Shown: piece after piece, positions 16,842-25,527 of the stretch | Position numbering within the stretch: position 1 is the first letter of the stretch | Layout of the letters: every line of letters starts with the position of its first letter | Assembly (NCBI GenBank): GCA_019113245.1 | Contig: DXHU01000017.1 | Span: 1-59,770, forward strand | DNA from: Candidatus Ornithospirochaeta avicola | Lineage (GTDB): Bacteria; Spirochaetota; Spirochaetia; Sphaerochaetales; Sphaerochaetaceae | DNA: 59,770 bases | Reading direction: 5' to 3' | Program-made: the position numbers and the translations under genes | The notes under the pieces: model-generated | Seen by the model: the letters and a program-made list of their open reading frames with translations, nothing else | What the model was told of the DNA's origin: nothing | The model's database searches: none

Positions 16842-17512
16842 TGAAAAAGAATAATCAGATTTTCGGAATAATAGGAGTAGGCCGTTTCGGGCTTGCTGTT
16901 GCTGAGGAGCTTCTTCAGCGGGATAAAAGTGTTATTGCAATTGACAAGGACCCTGCAAGGCTCAAGCCCCTTCAGGATACTTCAGCAGAGCTCTTCATTG
17001 TAGAGCAGATGAGCAAGGAGGCGCTTGAAGAAACCGGAATACAGGATGCGGATGTCATCGTGATCGGAATAGGAAAGGATATAGAAAGCAGTATCCTTGC
17101 AGCTCTCAATGCCAAGGAATTCGGAATTGAGAGAGTAATATGCAAAGCCCTTTCTCGCGATCATGCGAAAATCCTCGAGAAAATAGGAGCTGAATACATA
17201 TTCCCTGAAACCGATATTGGAAAGAGGCTTGCAATAAGGCTTTCATCACGAGTCACTCTTGATGTGCTTCCTCTTTCAGATGAGTTCTCGATTGTGCAGA
17301 TCAAAGTCCCCGAATATTATGACGGGATGACAGTCCTTGAGACAAACTTCAGAAAGAAATTCAATGTCAACATCATTGCCGTAATCTCTGACGGGAGGGC
17401 AAGCGGGGTTGTAGGTCCTGACACTGTGCTCAAAAAGGATGATTTCATTGTGGTCTGCGGCTCAAATGAATCTCTTGAGAAGCTTCAGGAAGAGTTTGAA
17501 AGGAGAGTCTGA
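16841..17512 (+). CDS. ktrA: Potassium uptake regulatory subunit KtrA/TrkA
   Basis: A cytoplasmic RCK protein of 223 aa. The Rossmann motif IGVGRFGLAVAEEL lies in the N-terminal NAD/ATP-binding domain (to about 135), followed by a TrkA_C ligand-binding domain (FSIVQIKVPEYYDGMTV ... VVCGSNESLEKL). It forms the ring that gates KtrB. It is translationally coupled to ktrB on one side and to the aminopeptidase gene on the other, each with one-base overlaps. Confidence 0.93.
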   Translation: MKKNNQIFGIIGVGRFGLAVAEELLQRDKSVIAIDKDPARLKPLQDTSAELFIVEQMSKEALEETGIQDADVIVIGIGKDIESSILAALNAKEFGIERVICKALSRDHAKILEKIGAEYIFPETDIGKRLAIRLSSRVTLDVLPLSDEFSIVQIKVPEYYDGMTVLETNFRKKFNVNIIAVISDGRASGVVGPDTVLKKDDFIVVCGSNESLEKLQEEFERRV

Positions 17513-18771
17513 TGCTCAAGTCTGATCTTTATTCCTTTCTTGACAGTGCAATTAGCGTTTATCATACAAGCAGCAGAATAAGAGAATATCTTCTCTCAAA
17601 TGGATTTTGCGAGCTGAAAGAGGATGAGAAATTTTCCCTCAATCGCGGAGGAAAGTATTTCGTCGTAAGAAACTCATGTGCTGTCATTGCTTTTACAGTT
17701 CCAGAAAAATTTGACTCATTTTCCATTATTTCAAGCCATATAGACAGCCCTACATTCAAGGTCAAAGTGAATCCCATGATAAAGAAGGCAACAGGATGTA
17801 CTTTGAATGTGGAGCCATACGGCGGCATGCTTGTCTATTCTTTCTTTGACAGACCTTCAGACATAGCTGGAAGGGTTTTTGTGCTTGAAGATGGCAAGGT
17901 GCGTGAGCGCCTATTCTCTTTTTCCCGTCCTGTATGCTCACTTGTGTCTCTGGCAATCCATCAGAACAGGAAAGCAAACGAGAGTCTTTCATTCTCCATG
18001 CAGAACGAGGTTCAGCCCATTCTTTCCCTGCCTGGGGAAAAAGATGATCTTCTTGATGCAGTTGCAGATATCCTTAAAGTCAAGAAGGATCAGATTCTCT
18101 CATATGACCTTTTCCTTGCAAATACTGAAAAGGCAGAGGAGTGGGGACTCAACAGAGAATTCTTTTCTTCTGCCCGCATAGATGATCTCAGCTCTGCATA
18201 TCTTTCAGTCAGGGCTCTTTCTGAGTGTGAAAGCGGCAGAAGAATCAACATAGCGGCTCTCTTCAATAATGAGGAAGTCGGCTCTTCAAGCAACGAGGGT
18301 GCGCTTTCCACATTCCTTTCTGACACAATCTCAAGAATCTCTTCAGCACTTGATATAAGCGATGAGGAGCGCCTTGTGATGTATTCAAAATCCCTTGTCA
18401 TCTCATCTGACAACGCTCATGCAAAGCATCCGTGCTTTGAATCAAAGAGCGATGTGACTAACACTGTCAGACTGAACGGGGGAGTTGTTATAAAGTACTC
18501 TGCTAATTTGAAATACACAACGGACGCTTATTCAGCCGCATGCATCAAAGCTCTTATGATCGATAACAACATAAAATACCAGGAATTTGTGAACAACTCG
18601 GATGTTCCTGGCGGATCGACACTTGGAAATCTCTCTCTTCACAGGGCGGGCATAGCCACCTGTGATGTAGGAATGCCTCAGCTTGCCATGCATTCAAGCT
18701 ATGAGACAGCGGGAGTTGAGGATATTGAGAGCATGTACAGGCTGTTTTGTGCTTTCTACAAGAAAAGATGA
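17512..18771 (+). CDS. apeB: M18 family metallo-aminopeptidase
   Basis: A dinuclear zinc aminopeptidase acting on acidic or neutral N-terminal residues, cytosolic, 419 aa. The metal and catalytic residues are recognisable: His in SSHIDSPTFKVK, Asp in ARIDDLSSAYL, the Glu pair in NNEEVGSSSNEGA, Asp in SSDNAHAKHP, and His in MHSSYETAGVED. The length agrees with bacterial M18 enzymes. Start and end overlap ktrA and the methyltransferase gene, so four genes from ktrB on form one unit. Confidence 0.94.
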   Translation: MLKSDLYSFLDSAISVYHTSSRIREYLLSNGFCELKEDEKFSLNRGGKYFVVRNSCAVIAFTVPEKFDSFSIISSHIDSPTFKVKVNPMIKKATGCTLNVEPYGGMLVYSFFDRPSDIAGRVFVLEDGKVRERLFSFSRPVCSLVSLAIHQNRKANESLSFSMQNEVQPILSLPGEKDDLLDAVADILKVKKDQILSYDLFLANTEKAEEWGLNREFFSSARIDDLSSAYLSVRALSECESGRRINIAALFNNEEVGSSSNEGALSTFLSDTISRISSALDISDEERLVMYSKSLVISSDNAHAKHPCFESKSDVTNTVRLNGGVVIKYSANLKYTTDAYSAACIKALMIDNNIKYQEFVNNSDVPGGSTLGNLSLHRAGIATCDVGMPQLAMHSSYETAGVEDIESMYRLFCAFYKKR

Positions 18772-19484
18772 GTCAGAATATTTTCGATAACCCAACATTC
18801 TTTTCCGGCTACATGGAGCTCCGGGCAGGGCTCAATTACAATGACCTGCTGGAGCTTCCTGAAATGAAGAAGCTTCTGCCATCCCTCTTAGGAAAGAGAA
18901 TTCTGGATCTTGGATGCGGATTTGGAAAGATGGAAGAATTTTTTGTGAAAAACGGTGCATCCGAAGTCACAGCAGTCGATATTTCCGAGAAGATGATAGG
19001 AGAGGCAATCAAAAAGCACAGCTTCAGCAATGTGAGGTACATCAGGATGGATATATCCAATCTGAATCTGGATGAAGAGTATGACATAGTCTATTCATCC
19101 CTTGTCTTTCACTATATCAAGGATTTCGAGAAGCTTATGAGACAGATAAACTCGCTGTTGAAAAAAGACGGTGTTCTTCTTTTTTCTCAGGAGCATCCAC
19201 TTACCACTGCAACAGTTGACTACCGTGGGCATTTCGATGACTACAATCACTTTGTATTCGGAGATTACCAGAGGGAAGGAAAGAGAAAGGGCACTTGGTT
19301 TGTGGAGAATGTCGAGAATTATCACAGAACCATCAGTCACATTATCAATACAGTCTCGTCGTTTTTCCGCATTGAGAAGGTTGTTGAGCCTGTTCCCTCC
19401 GAGGATGCTTTACGCCTGATGCCGAGAATGGAGAGGGACTTCATCCGTCCTACTTTTTTAATAGTTAAAGCATCGAAACAATAA
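18768..19484 (+). CDS. Class I SAM-dependent methyltransferase
   Basis: About 238 residues with SAM-binding motif I ILDLGCGFGKMEEF, the acidic end of strand 2 (VTAVDISEKM) and the post-motif region YDIVYSSLVFHYI. It belongs to the broad Methyltransf_11/25 group; the substrate cannot be told. The ATG at 18768 overlaps the TGA of the aminopeptidase (ATGA); upstream ATGs in this frame lie inside that gene without a ribosome site. Confidence 0.88.
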   Translation: MSQNIFDNPTFFSGYMELRAGLNYNDLLELPEMKKLLPSLLGKRILDLGCGFGKMEEFFVKNGASEVTAVDISEKMIGEAIKKHSFSNVRYIRMDISNLNLDEEYDIVYSSLVFHYIKDFEKLMRQINSLLKKDGVLLFSQEHPLTTATVDYRGHFDDYNHFVFGDYQREGKRKGTWFVENVENYHRTISHIINTVSSFFRIEKVVEPVPSEDALRLMPRMERDFIRPTFLIVKASKQ

Positions 19485-19533
19485 TACTATTATATAGTAA
19501 TTATAATAAAATTATTTGAGAATTATATAATTC
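19485..19533. promoter_or_regulatory. Two AT palindromes upstream of the liv operon
   Basis: TACTAT-TAT-ATAGTA at 19485-19499 and the perfect GAATTATATAATTC at 19520-19533, both in the 243-base gap between the methyltransferase and livK. They could be operator half-sites, but AT-rich DNA makes chance palindromes common. Confidence 0.25.
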
Positions 19534-19666
19534 CAACTATTAATACTTTTCTTCAATCATATTGAATAATCCTCATATTTGTCTCTATTTTTTCTTTTAA
19601 CACAAAGATTTACAGAGACAATGTGAAAAAATATGGAAAATTTTTGAGTTTTGGCGCGAATATCTA

Positions 19667-19697
19667 TTGCATAAATATTCTGGTTTGTGAATATAAT
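19667..19697 (+). promoter_or_regulatory. Possible livK promoter
   Basis: TATAAT at 19692-19697 with TTGCAT 19 bases upstream, a spacing slightly longer than ideal. It ends 30 bases before the livK start. Confidence 0.4.
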
Positions 19698-19727
19698 CAA
19701 TTCATAATAAGAAGGGAGGAATTATAT

Positions 19728-20900
19728 ATGAAAAAGACACTTGTTGCACTTTTTGTAATTCTTTTGGCAGTATCAACTCTTTTTGTAAGCTGCTCAAAGA
19801 GTGAAGGCTCTGAAGAGGCAGATACATATAAAATAGGTTTTATTGGGCCTCTTACAGGTGATAACGCCAACTACGGTATCAGATGTCGAAACGCATCAAT
19901 TCTCGCAATCAATGAAATCAATGCAAATGGCGGAGTCGGAGGAAAGACTCTTGAACTCATCAGTGAAGACAGTGAAGGAAGTGTAGAGAAGGCACTTGCC
20001 AGCTATGAAAAGCTTGCATATACAGACAATGTATGCGCAATCATCGGCCCAGTATTCACAAGCCCTGCTCTTGCTGTAGCTCAGAGAGCACAGGAGGACG
20101 GAATCCTCATGATTACACCGAGTGCTACACACAAGGATATCACAAATGTCGGAGACTATATCTTCCGCACAGTCCCGTCTGATTCACTTCAGGCAGAGGT
20201 GGCAGCTCATTATTTCTATGAGGTTCTTGGCTATAGAAATATTGCAATTCTCTATGCAGTAAATGATTATTCACAGGGCCTTGCTGATGGAGTCGAGGAG
20301 ATCTTCACTTCTCTTGGCGGTACAATCAGCGCAAAGGAAACATGCATGGTAGGAGATAAGGACTTCAGAACACAGCTTACTGAAATCAGAGATGTGAACC
20401 CTGAAGCAATCTATATTCCTAACTATACAGTTGAGGATGCACAGATTCTTGAGCAGGCTGCACAGCTTGGAATAACAGCTCCGTTCCTCTCAAGCGACGG
20501 ATTCTCAGATCCTGAGATTTACAATCTTGCAGGAGATTATACAGACGGTGTTGTATATATCGGACCTGCACAGGCCGAAGCATCAACTGCTCTTCTTGAT
20601 TTCCAGCAGGCATACCGCGATGCATACAACGGAGATGAGGCTGACAGCTTTGCTACCAACAGCTATGATGCAGTGAATATTCTTGCTGAAGCTATAGAGA
20701 GAGCAGGAAGCGCAGACCGCACAGCAATCCGTGATGAGTTTGCCGCTACAAAGGATTATCAGGGTGCCAACGGTACAATGAACTTTGCAGAAAACGGTGA
20801 CCTCGTTGCAAGCCAGGGTGTCTATGATGTTGATGGAACAACTCCGGTTTATGTTGGTGCTTTCCAGGTACAGAACGGCTCAATCGTACAGGTCGACTGA
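19728..20900 (+). CDS. livK: Branched-chain amino-acid ABC transporter binding lipoprotein
   Basis: 390-residue Peripla_BP_6 family protein. A lipoprotein signal with lipobox LFVSC at residues 18-22 is followed by SKSEGSEEAD, and the mature domain begins YKIGFIGPLTGDNANYG. The start at 19728 follows GGGAGGA at the right spacing; longer in-frame starts upstream lack a ribosome site. It captures Leu/Ile/Val or a related amino acid outside the membrane and delivers it to LivHM. A hairpin separates it from livHMGF, as in other liv operons where the binding protein is made in excess. Confidence 0.93.
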   Translation: MKKTLVALFVILLAVSTLFVSCSKSEGSEEADTYKIGFIGPLTGDNANYGIRCRNASILAINEINANGGVGGKTLELISEDSEGSVEKALASYEKLAYTDNVCAIIGPVFTSPALAVAQRAQEDGILMITPSATHKDITNVGDYIFRTVPSDSLQAEVAAHYFYEVLGYRNIAILYAVNDYSQGLADGVEEIFTSLGGTISAKETCMVGDKDFRTQLTEIRDVNPEAIYIPNYTVEDAQILEQAAQLGITAPFLSSDGFSDPEIYNLAGDYTDGVVYIGPAQAEASTALLDFQQAYRDAYNGDEADSFATNSYDAVNILAEAIERAGSADRTAIRDEFAATKDYQGANGTMNFAENGDLVASQGVYDVDGTTPVYVGAFQVQNGSIVQVD

Positions 20901-20922
20901 GATAATAAAAAGTTTTAATCTG

Positions 20923-20952
20923 TCTGCCAGGAGACATCTCCCGGCAGATTTT
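20923..20952 (+). terminator. Attenuator-like hairpin between livK and livH
   Basis: TCTGCCAGGAG (20923-20933) pairs with CTCCCGGCAGA (20938-20948) with one mismatch and a four-base loop; TTTT follows. It probably terminates part of the transcripts after livK. Confidence 0.65.
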
Positions 20953-20973
20953 AGTTTATGATGGAGGCTGGTT

Positions 20974-21894
20974 TTGAATACAGTAATCTTATATGCCCAG
21001 TATATAGTCAATGGTCTTACTCTTGGAGCCATATACTCGCTTATCGCCCTGGGCTACACAATGGTTTATGGAATTCTGAAGTTCATCAACTTCGCTCATG
21101 GCGATATCCTGATGGTAGGTGCTTTCATAGGACTTTTCGTATATCAGGCTCTGATGAGCATTTCAAGTAATCCTGCATTCATCATGCTTTCGTTCTTCAT
21201 TGCAATGATTATATCGATGGCTTTCTGCGCTCTTTTGGGCATGTTTATCGAGCGAGTTGCATATAAGCCTCTGAGAAATGCAAGCAGGCTTGCTCCGCTC
21301 CTTTCTGCCATCGGTGTGTCATTCATACTTTCAAATCTTGCGGCATGGATCTGGGGAACAACATCCAGAAGATTCCCTTATCCTTTTGACAACACTCCGC
21401 TTGTGCTCGGGGGTGTAAGCATCACTCCGCATCAGATTCTTGTGCTCATTGTTTCAGTTGTGATGATGATTCTCCTTGCATTCTTTGTTAACAAGACAAG
21501 AATGGGCAAGGCAATGAGAGCAACCAGCCTTGACCAGAGCACAAGTGAGCTTATGGGAATCAATGTAAACAGAGTGATCTCAATTACATTTGCAGTGGGA
21601 TCAGCACTTGCAGCTGTTGGAGGAATCCTTGCTTCATTTGACTTCCGTGTTTATCCGTCAATGGGTACGATGACTGGCCTCAAGGCATTTGTTGCAGCAG
21701 TAATCGGCGGAATCGGAAACATACAGGGGGCAATGATTGGAGGAGTGCTTCTAGGACTTCTTGAATCTGTTGGAGCACCTCTATTACATATTCCGACAGG
21801 ACTCAAGGACACAATTGCATTTGCTGTCCTCATCATAATCCTGCTTGTAAAGCCGGATGGAATACTTGGCAAGAACGAGAGGGAGAAGGTCTGA
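20974..21894 (+). CDS. livH: Branched-chain amino-acid permease LivH
   Basis: 306 aa, about eight hydrophobic helices. Family signatures are GAIYSLIALGYTMVYGILKF near the N-terminus and IGGIGNIQGAMIGG near 250. It starts with TTG at 20974, supported by GGAGG six bases upstream and the usual family N-terminus. Followed by livM with one base between stop and start. Confidence 0.95.
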   Translation: MNTVILYAQYIVNGLTLGAIYSLIALGYTMVYGILKFINFAHGDILMVGAFIGLFVYQALMSISSNPAFIMLSFFIAMIISMAFCALLGMFIERVAYKPLRNASRLAPLLSAIGVSFILSNLAAWIWGTTSRRFPYPFDNTPLVLGGVSITPHQILVLIVSVVMMILLAFFVNKTRMGKAMRATSLDQSTSELMGINVNRVISITFAVGSALAAVGGILASFDFRVYPSMGTMTGLKAFVAAVIGGIGNIQGAMIGGVLLGLLESVGAPLLHIPTGLKDTIAFAVLIIILLVKPDGILGKNEREKV

Positions 21895-21895
21895 T

Positions 21896-22843
21896 ATGTG
21901 GAATTTCTTTTTACTCATTTTAATATACTCAGGAATCTATGCCATGATGGCAATCGGACAGAATACGATTACAGGAAGCACAGGCATGCTTTCTCTCTGC
22001 CATGCGGGATTCTTCTGTCTTGGTTCTTACACTACAGCAATCATGTGCAAGACATTCGGTCTTTCTTTCTGGCTTTCCCTTCCAGTTGCTGCTCTTGTTG
22101 CCGGCATAGTAGGATTTTTAATCGGTGTCCCAACACTTAGGCTTAAAGGAGACTACCTTTGTATCGCAACTCTTGGACTTGGTGAGATAATAAGGAACAT
22201 TGCTACAAACCTTAACCCGGTAGGTTATCAGGGCATCCCAAGGGCAAGCATTTTCTCTTATGAATTCGCATCCCGCAACAAATGGGCTTTCATAGTCCTT
22301 ATCTGGGCATTCGTTCTTGTCTTTTACATCCTTTTCCAGCAGCTTTCCCATTCAAGACTTGGTAGGGCGATGGCTGCAATAAGGGAAGATGAGGTTGCTG
22401 CCCAGTCAAACGGAATAAACGTAACAAAATACAAAATTGGAGCATTCATCCTCGGAGCTGCAATAGGAGGAGTTGCAGGATGCTTCATGACAGCATATAC
22501 TCTCACAGTCAATCCATCCAGCTTCACTTTCATGGTGTCTGTAATGGTGCTTTGTATGGTGGTTCTGGGTGGTATGGGAAATTACAAGGCTGTAATACTC
22601 GGTGCGATAATCATCCAGTTCATCTCATATTTCCCGCAGCTTTTCTCTCTTACAAACATCATTCCAGCCCAGGCTAAACAGATAATCTTCGGCCTTATCC
22701 TTGTAATAATGATGATTGCCCGCCCTCAGGGACTTCTTGGACGCGATAAATACCGTTATGGAGATCCCAGGAGCATGAAGGAGAAGCTGATAAGCTATGT
22801 CAAGAAGATAAAGCTTCCATCCAGAAAAGGAGAGAAAGCATGA
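21896..22843 (+). CDS. livM: Branched-chain amino-acid permease LivM
   Basis: 315 aa, polytopic. Signatures include AIGQNTITGSTGMLSLCHAG and the C-terminal LGGMGNYKAVILGA. The ATG at 21896 follows GGGAGAAGG, while an in-frame start 39 bases earlier would lie inside livH. The end overlaps the livG start by four bases. Confidence 0.95.
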   Translation: MWNFFLLILIYSGIYAMMAIGQNTITGSTGMLSLCHAGFFCLGSYTTAIMCKTFGLSFWLSLPVAALVAGIVGFLIGVPTLRLKGDYLCIATLGLGEIIRNIATNLNPVGYQGIPRASIFSYEFASRNKWAFIVLIWAFVLVFYILFQQLSHSRLGRAMAAIREDEVAAQSNGINVTKYKIGAFILGAAIGGVAGCFMTAYTLTVNPSSFTFMVSVMVLCMVVLGGMGNYKAVILGAIIIQFISYFPQLFSLTNIIPAQAKQIIFGLILVIMMIARPQGLLGRDKYRYGDPRSMKEKLISYVKKIKLPSRKGEKA

Positions 22844-23625
22844 GAATACTCGAAACTGAACATCTAACAAGAGAATTCGGAGGAGTTGTTGCTGTCTTTG
22901 ATGTCAACTTCAAAGTTGAAGAGGGCATGGTTAATGGACTTATCGGTCCTAACGGTGCTGGAAAGACAACGCTTTTCAATCAGATAACTGGTGTTGACAA
23001 GCCGACAAAGGGGAAAATCATCTTTGACGGAAAAGATATTACAGGCCTTCCCGCATGGAAGATAAGCCGTCTCGGCATTGCCAGAACATTCCAGAACATA
23101 AGACTGTATAAGGAGCTGACTGTTGTTGAGAATGTCATGATGGGACTTCATTTCAAAGTTGGAAAGGATCCTTTCAAAGGCAGGTTTGCACAGGCTGTGA
23201 AAAGCTATTTCACAGCACGAAAGGAAAACAGGGAAGTCTATCAGATGGCAATGGAAGAACTGCGTTTCTTTGATCTTGAGGACGTTGCCAACGAGTTTGC
23301 CGGATCTCTTCCATACGGAAGGCAGAGAGAGCTGGAGATTGCACGTGCAATAGCTTCTCGCCCGAGGATTCTCTTTTTAGATGAGCCTGCTGCCGGGATG
23401 AACCCAAGCGAGACAGCTCATCTTATGAGCATCATCAACAGAATAAGGGAAAGCGGAATTACGGTTGTTCTGATTGAGCATGACATGAAGCTTGTCATGA
23501 ATGTATGCGACCAGATTACCGTGCTTTCATTTGGACAGAAGATTGCAGAGGGAACTCCGGAGGAAATCAGGAACAACCAGCAGGTTATTGAGGCATACCT
23601 TGGAAGGGAGGAAGACTATGAGTGA
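22840..23625 (+). CDS. livG: Branched-chain amino-acid ABC transporter ATPase LivG
   Basis: 261 aa. Walker A GPNGAGKTTLFNQ, the family-specific signature LPYGRQRELEIARAIA, Walker B ILFLDEPAAGMNP and H-loop LIEHDM. Couples ATP hydrolysis to transport through LivHM. It overlaps livM by four bases and livF by eight. Confidence 0.96.
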   Translation: MRILETEHLTREFGGVVAVFDVNFKVEEGMVNGLIGPNGAGKTTLFNQITGVDKPTKGKIIFDGKDITGLPAWKISRLGIARTFQNIRLYKELTVVENVMMGLHFKVGKDPFKGRFAQAVKSYFTARKENREVYQMAMEELRFFDLEDVANEFAGSLPYGRQRELEIARAIASRPRILFLDEPAAGMNPSETAHLMSIINRIRESGITVVLIEHDMKLVMNVCDQITVLSFGQKIAEGTPEEIRNNQQVIEAYLGREEDYE

Positions 23626-24376
23626 GATTCTCAGAATTGACAACATAAGTGTGAGCTACGGCAGCATTGAAGCCCTCCATAATGTCTCTATTTCTGTAAA
23701 TGAGGGTGATATTGTTTCCCTCATCGGTGCAAACGGAGCAGGAAAGAGCACTCTTTTAAAGGCAATTCTTGCCCAGGTTCCTCTTACTAGCGGATTTATA
23801 AGCTATAACGGTGAAGAGATAGCCAGTGCAAGAAACCATAGCAGGAAAGACAAGAAAGAGCATAAAAATCTTTCTACTCATCAGATTTCCGCACTTGGTG
23901 TTGCCCTTGTTCCAGAAGGCCGCCATGTGTTTGCAGACATGACTGTTGAAGAAAATCTCGATATGGGAGCATTCCTGGTAAAGGATGCAAAGCTCATTGA
24001 GAGAAAGAAAGAGGAGATGTATGAATTCTTCCCGATTCTCCGTGACAGGAGAAAGCAGAAGACAAGAAGCCTCTCTGGGGGAGAGCAGCAGATGCTCGCG
24101 ATATCCAGAGCTCTGATGAGCAGTCCAAGAATCCTTCTTCTTGATGAGCCGGGGCTCGGACTTGCTCCTCTTATTGTACAGGAGATCTTCCAGAAAATCA
24201 GGAAGATAAATGCTGAGGACAAGGTTACGGTTTTCCTTGTCGAGCAGAATGCCAATCTTGCACTGAAGAATTCCACGGCAGGATATGTCATGGAAAACGG
24301 TGTGATTGTGCTTTCTGGCTCTTCAAGAGACCTGCTAGAGAATGAGGATGTGAAGAAAGCATATCTTGGCGCATGA
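23618..24376 (+). CDS. livF: Branched-chain amino-acid ABC transporter ATPase LivF
   Basis: 252 aa. Walker A GANGAGKSTLLKA, signature LSGGEQQMLAISRALM, Walker B ILLLDEPGLGLAPL, H-loop LVEQNA. A lysine-rich insert of about 18 residues near residue 70 (SRKDKKEHK) is longer than in most LivF proteins. The ATG at 23618 lies inside the end of livG. Last gene of the operon. Confidence 0.96.
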   Translation: MSEILRIDNISVSYGSIEALHNVSISVNEGDIVSLIGANGAGKSTLLKAILAQVPLTSGFISYNGEEIASARNHSRKDKKEHKNLSTHQISALGVALVPEGRHVFADMTVEENLDMGAFLVKDAKLIERKKEEMYEFFPILRDRRKQKTRSLSGGEQQMLAISRALMSSPRILLLDEPGLGLAPLIVQEIFQKIRKINAEDKVTVFLVEQNANLALKNSTAGYVMENGVIVLSGSSRDLLENEDVKKAYLGA

Positions 24377-24428
24377 TTTTTCTTCATTTTTCGCTATTTT
24401 GATTTATAATTGATGTTAGGAGTTAAGA

Positions 24429-25073
24429 ATGACCGTTGAATCAAGAATGACAAGAAACCCTGTCACAATCGGACCGGACCAGAATGTTACGGAAGCTTCC
24501 GAGCTGATGAAGAAAGAGAAAGTTCATCGCCTTCCTGTTCTCGACAAGGACAGAAACCTTATTGGCATCATAACCGAGAAGGATATTCTACATGCAACTC
24601 CTTCTCCTGCATCCAGCCTTTCAATTCATGAGATGGCATACCTTTTAAGCAAGCTCACTGTAAGAAAGCTCATGAGCAAGAACCCGGTAACAATCTCAAA
24701 AGATGTGCCTGTTGAGGAAGCAGCACGATTCATGGTTGACCAGGATTTATCATGCCTTCCTGTAATTGAAGATGGAAAGCTGATCGGAATCGTGTCAAAA
24801 AGCGATCTTTTCAAGATTCTGATAGAGCTCTTTGGTGCAAGAAACAGGGGAGTGAGGGTCACTTTCCTTGTGGACGATAGGCCTGGACTTATATCGAATG
24901 TATCAAAGGCATTAAGCGATCATGGCCTTGATATCATAGCATTCGGAACGTTCATGGGAACAGATGTAACTAATCGTGTATGCACGCTTAAAGTTGCAAC
25001 GGAAAATACTGCAGAGGTCCTCAATCTCCTTAAGCCATACGTCAAGGAGATACAGGATATTAGAGTAATTTAA
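24429..25073 (+). CDS. Tandem CBS domain plus ACT domain protein (AcuB-like)
   Basis: 214 aa, cytosolic. Two CBS domains (about 1-60, VESRMTRNPVTIGPD; about 75-135, VRKLMSKNPVTISKD) are followed by an ACT domain from about 142 (VRVTFLVDDRPGLISNVSKA). CBS pairs bind adenine nucleotides and ACT domains bind amino acids, so this looks like a sensor. Its position right after livHMGF on the same strand suggests a link to branched-chain amino-acid status (inference). The start follows TAGGAG. A TATAAT lies about 18 bases upstream, so it may have its own promoter. Confidence 0.88.
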   Translation: MTVESRMTRNPVTIGPDQNVTEASELMKKEKVHRLPVLDKDRNLIGIITEKDILHATPSPASSLSIHEMAYLLSKLTVRKLMSKNPVTISKDVPVEEAARFMVDQDLSCLPVIEDGKLIGIVSKSDLFKILIELFGARNRGVRVTFLVDDRPGLISNVSKALSDHGLDIIAFGTFMGTDVTNRVCTLKVATENTAEVLNLLKPYVKEIQDIRVI

Positions 25074-25083
25074 GACAAGATGC

Positions 25084-25108
25084 GGCGCTCTGGACAGGGC
25101 GCCTTTTT
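25084..25108 (+). terminator. Rho-independent terminator after the CBS-ACT gene
   Basis: GGCGCTCTG pairs with CAGGGCGCC (one G-U pair) across a two-base loop and is followed by TTTTT. Confidence 0.9.
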
Positions 25109-25124
25109 AATTCTTACAGAAGAA

Positions 25125-25447
25125 TCATTTGTAAAGGTCTTCAAGAGAAAACACTTTGTTGTCATCTGACGCAGATGCGGAAAAAGACGGAGAGAATCCA
25201 TCTTTTAGGAAAAACCAGAAATGCCTTTTCTTTATCTGGTTCATTGCATCGCTATATTCTCTCATCAGATCAAGTTCACTTATATCAAGCTTTCTGTTTC
25301 TGTATTTGCATGATGCTAAAATACCTTCTTCTTTTTCAAAGCAGCCTTGCCGATCCTTTGTCTTCCGTAGAGGACTATGCATCCATATTCATTCCTGTTT
25401 TATTGGTCATTGAGCTGCTTTAGTTCATGCTCTCTTCCAATAAACAT
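25125..25447 (-). pseudogene. Remnant of an AAA ATPase with C-terminal DUF234 domain
   Basis: On the minus strand the region begins with an ATG at 25447. It reads MFIGREHELKQLND, a stop, then YGCIVLYGRQRIGKAA, matching the N-terminus and a decayed P-loop (LYGRRRIGKT) of the archaeal-type ATPase/DUF234 family. After a shift of frame it continues ILASCKYRNRKLDISELD and HFWFFLKDGF and ends SLEDLYK, matching the nuclease-like C-terminal domain of the same family. The ~350 residues in between are gone. It therefore has one in-frame stop, one frameshift and a large internal deletion. A short 85-residue frame covering the C-terminal piece remains open but is unlikely to be functional. Family assignment is from motif memory. 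Confidence 0.75.
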
Positions 25448-25527
25448 CCTTTTCCCTGTGCTTTTTAGCCTTAAGTTTGGCATAAAGTGTTCTAGTTTAA
25501 TTTATGATAGTAATTCAAAAACAAAAA

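Noticed and set aside
25156-25423. Overlapping plus-strand small frames opposite the ATPase remnant
   Set aside because: They give Ser/Leu-rich products without homology, while the minus strand gives recognisable family motifs.
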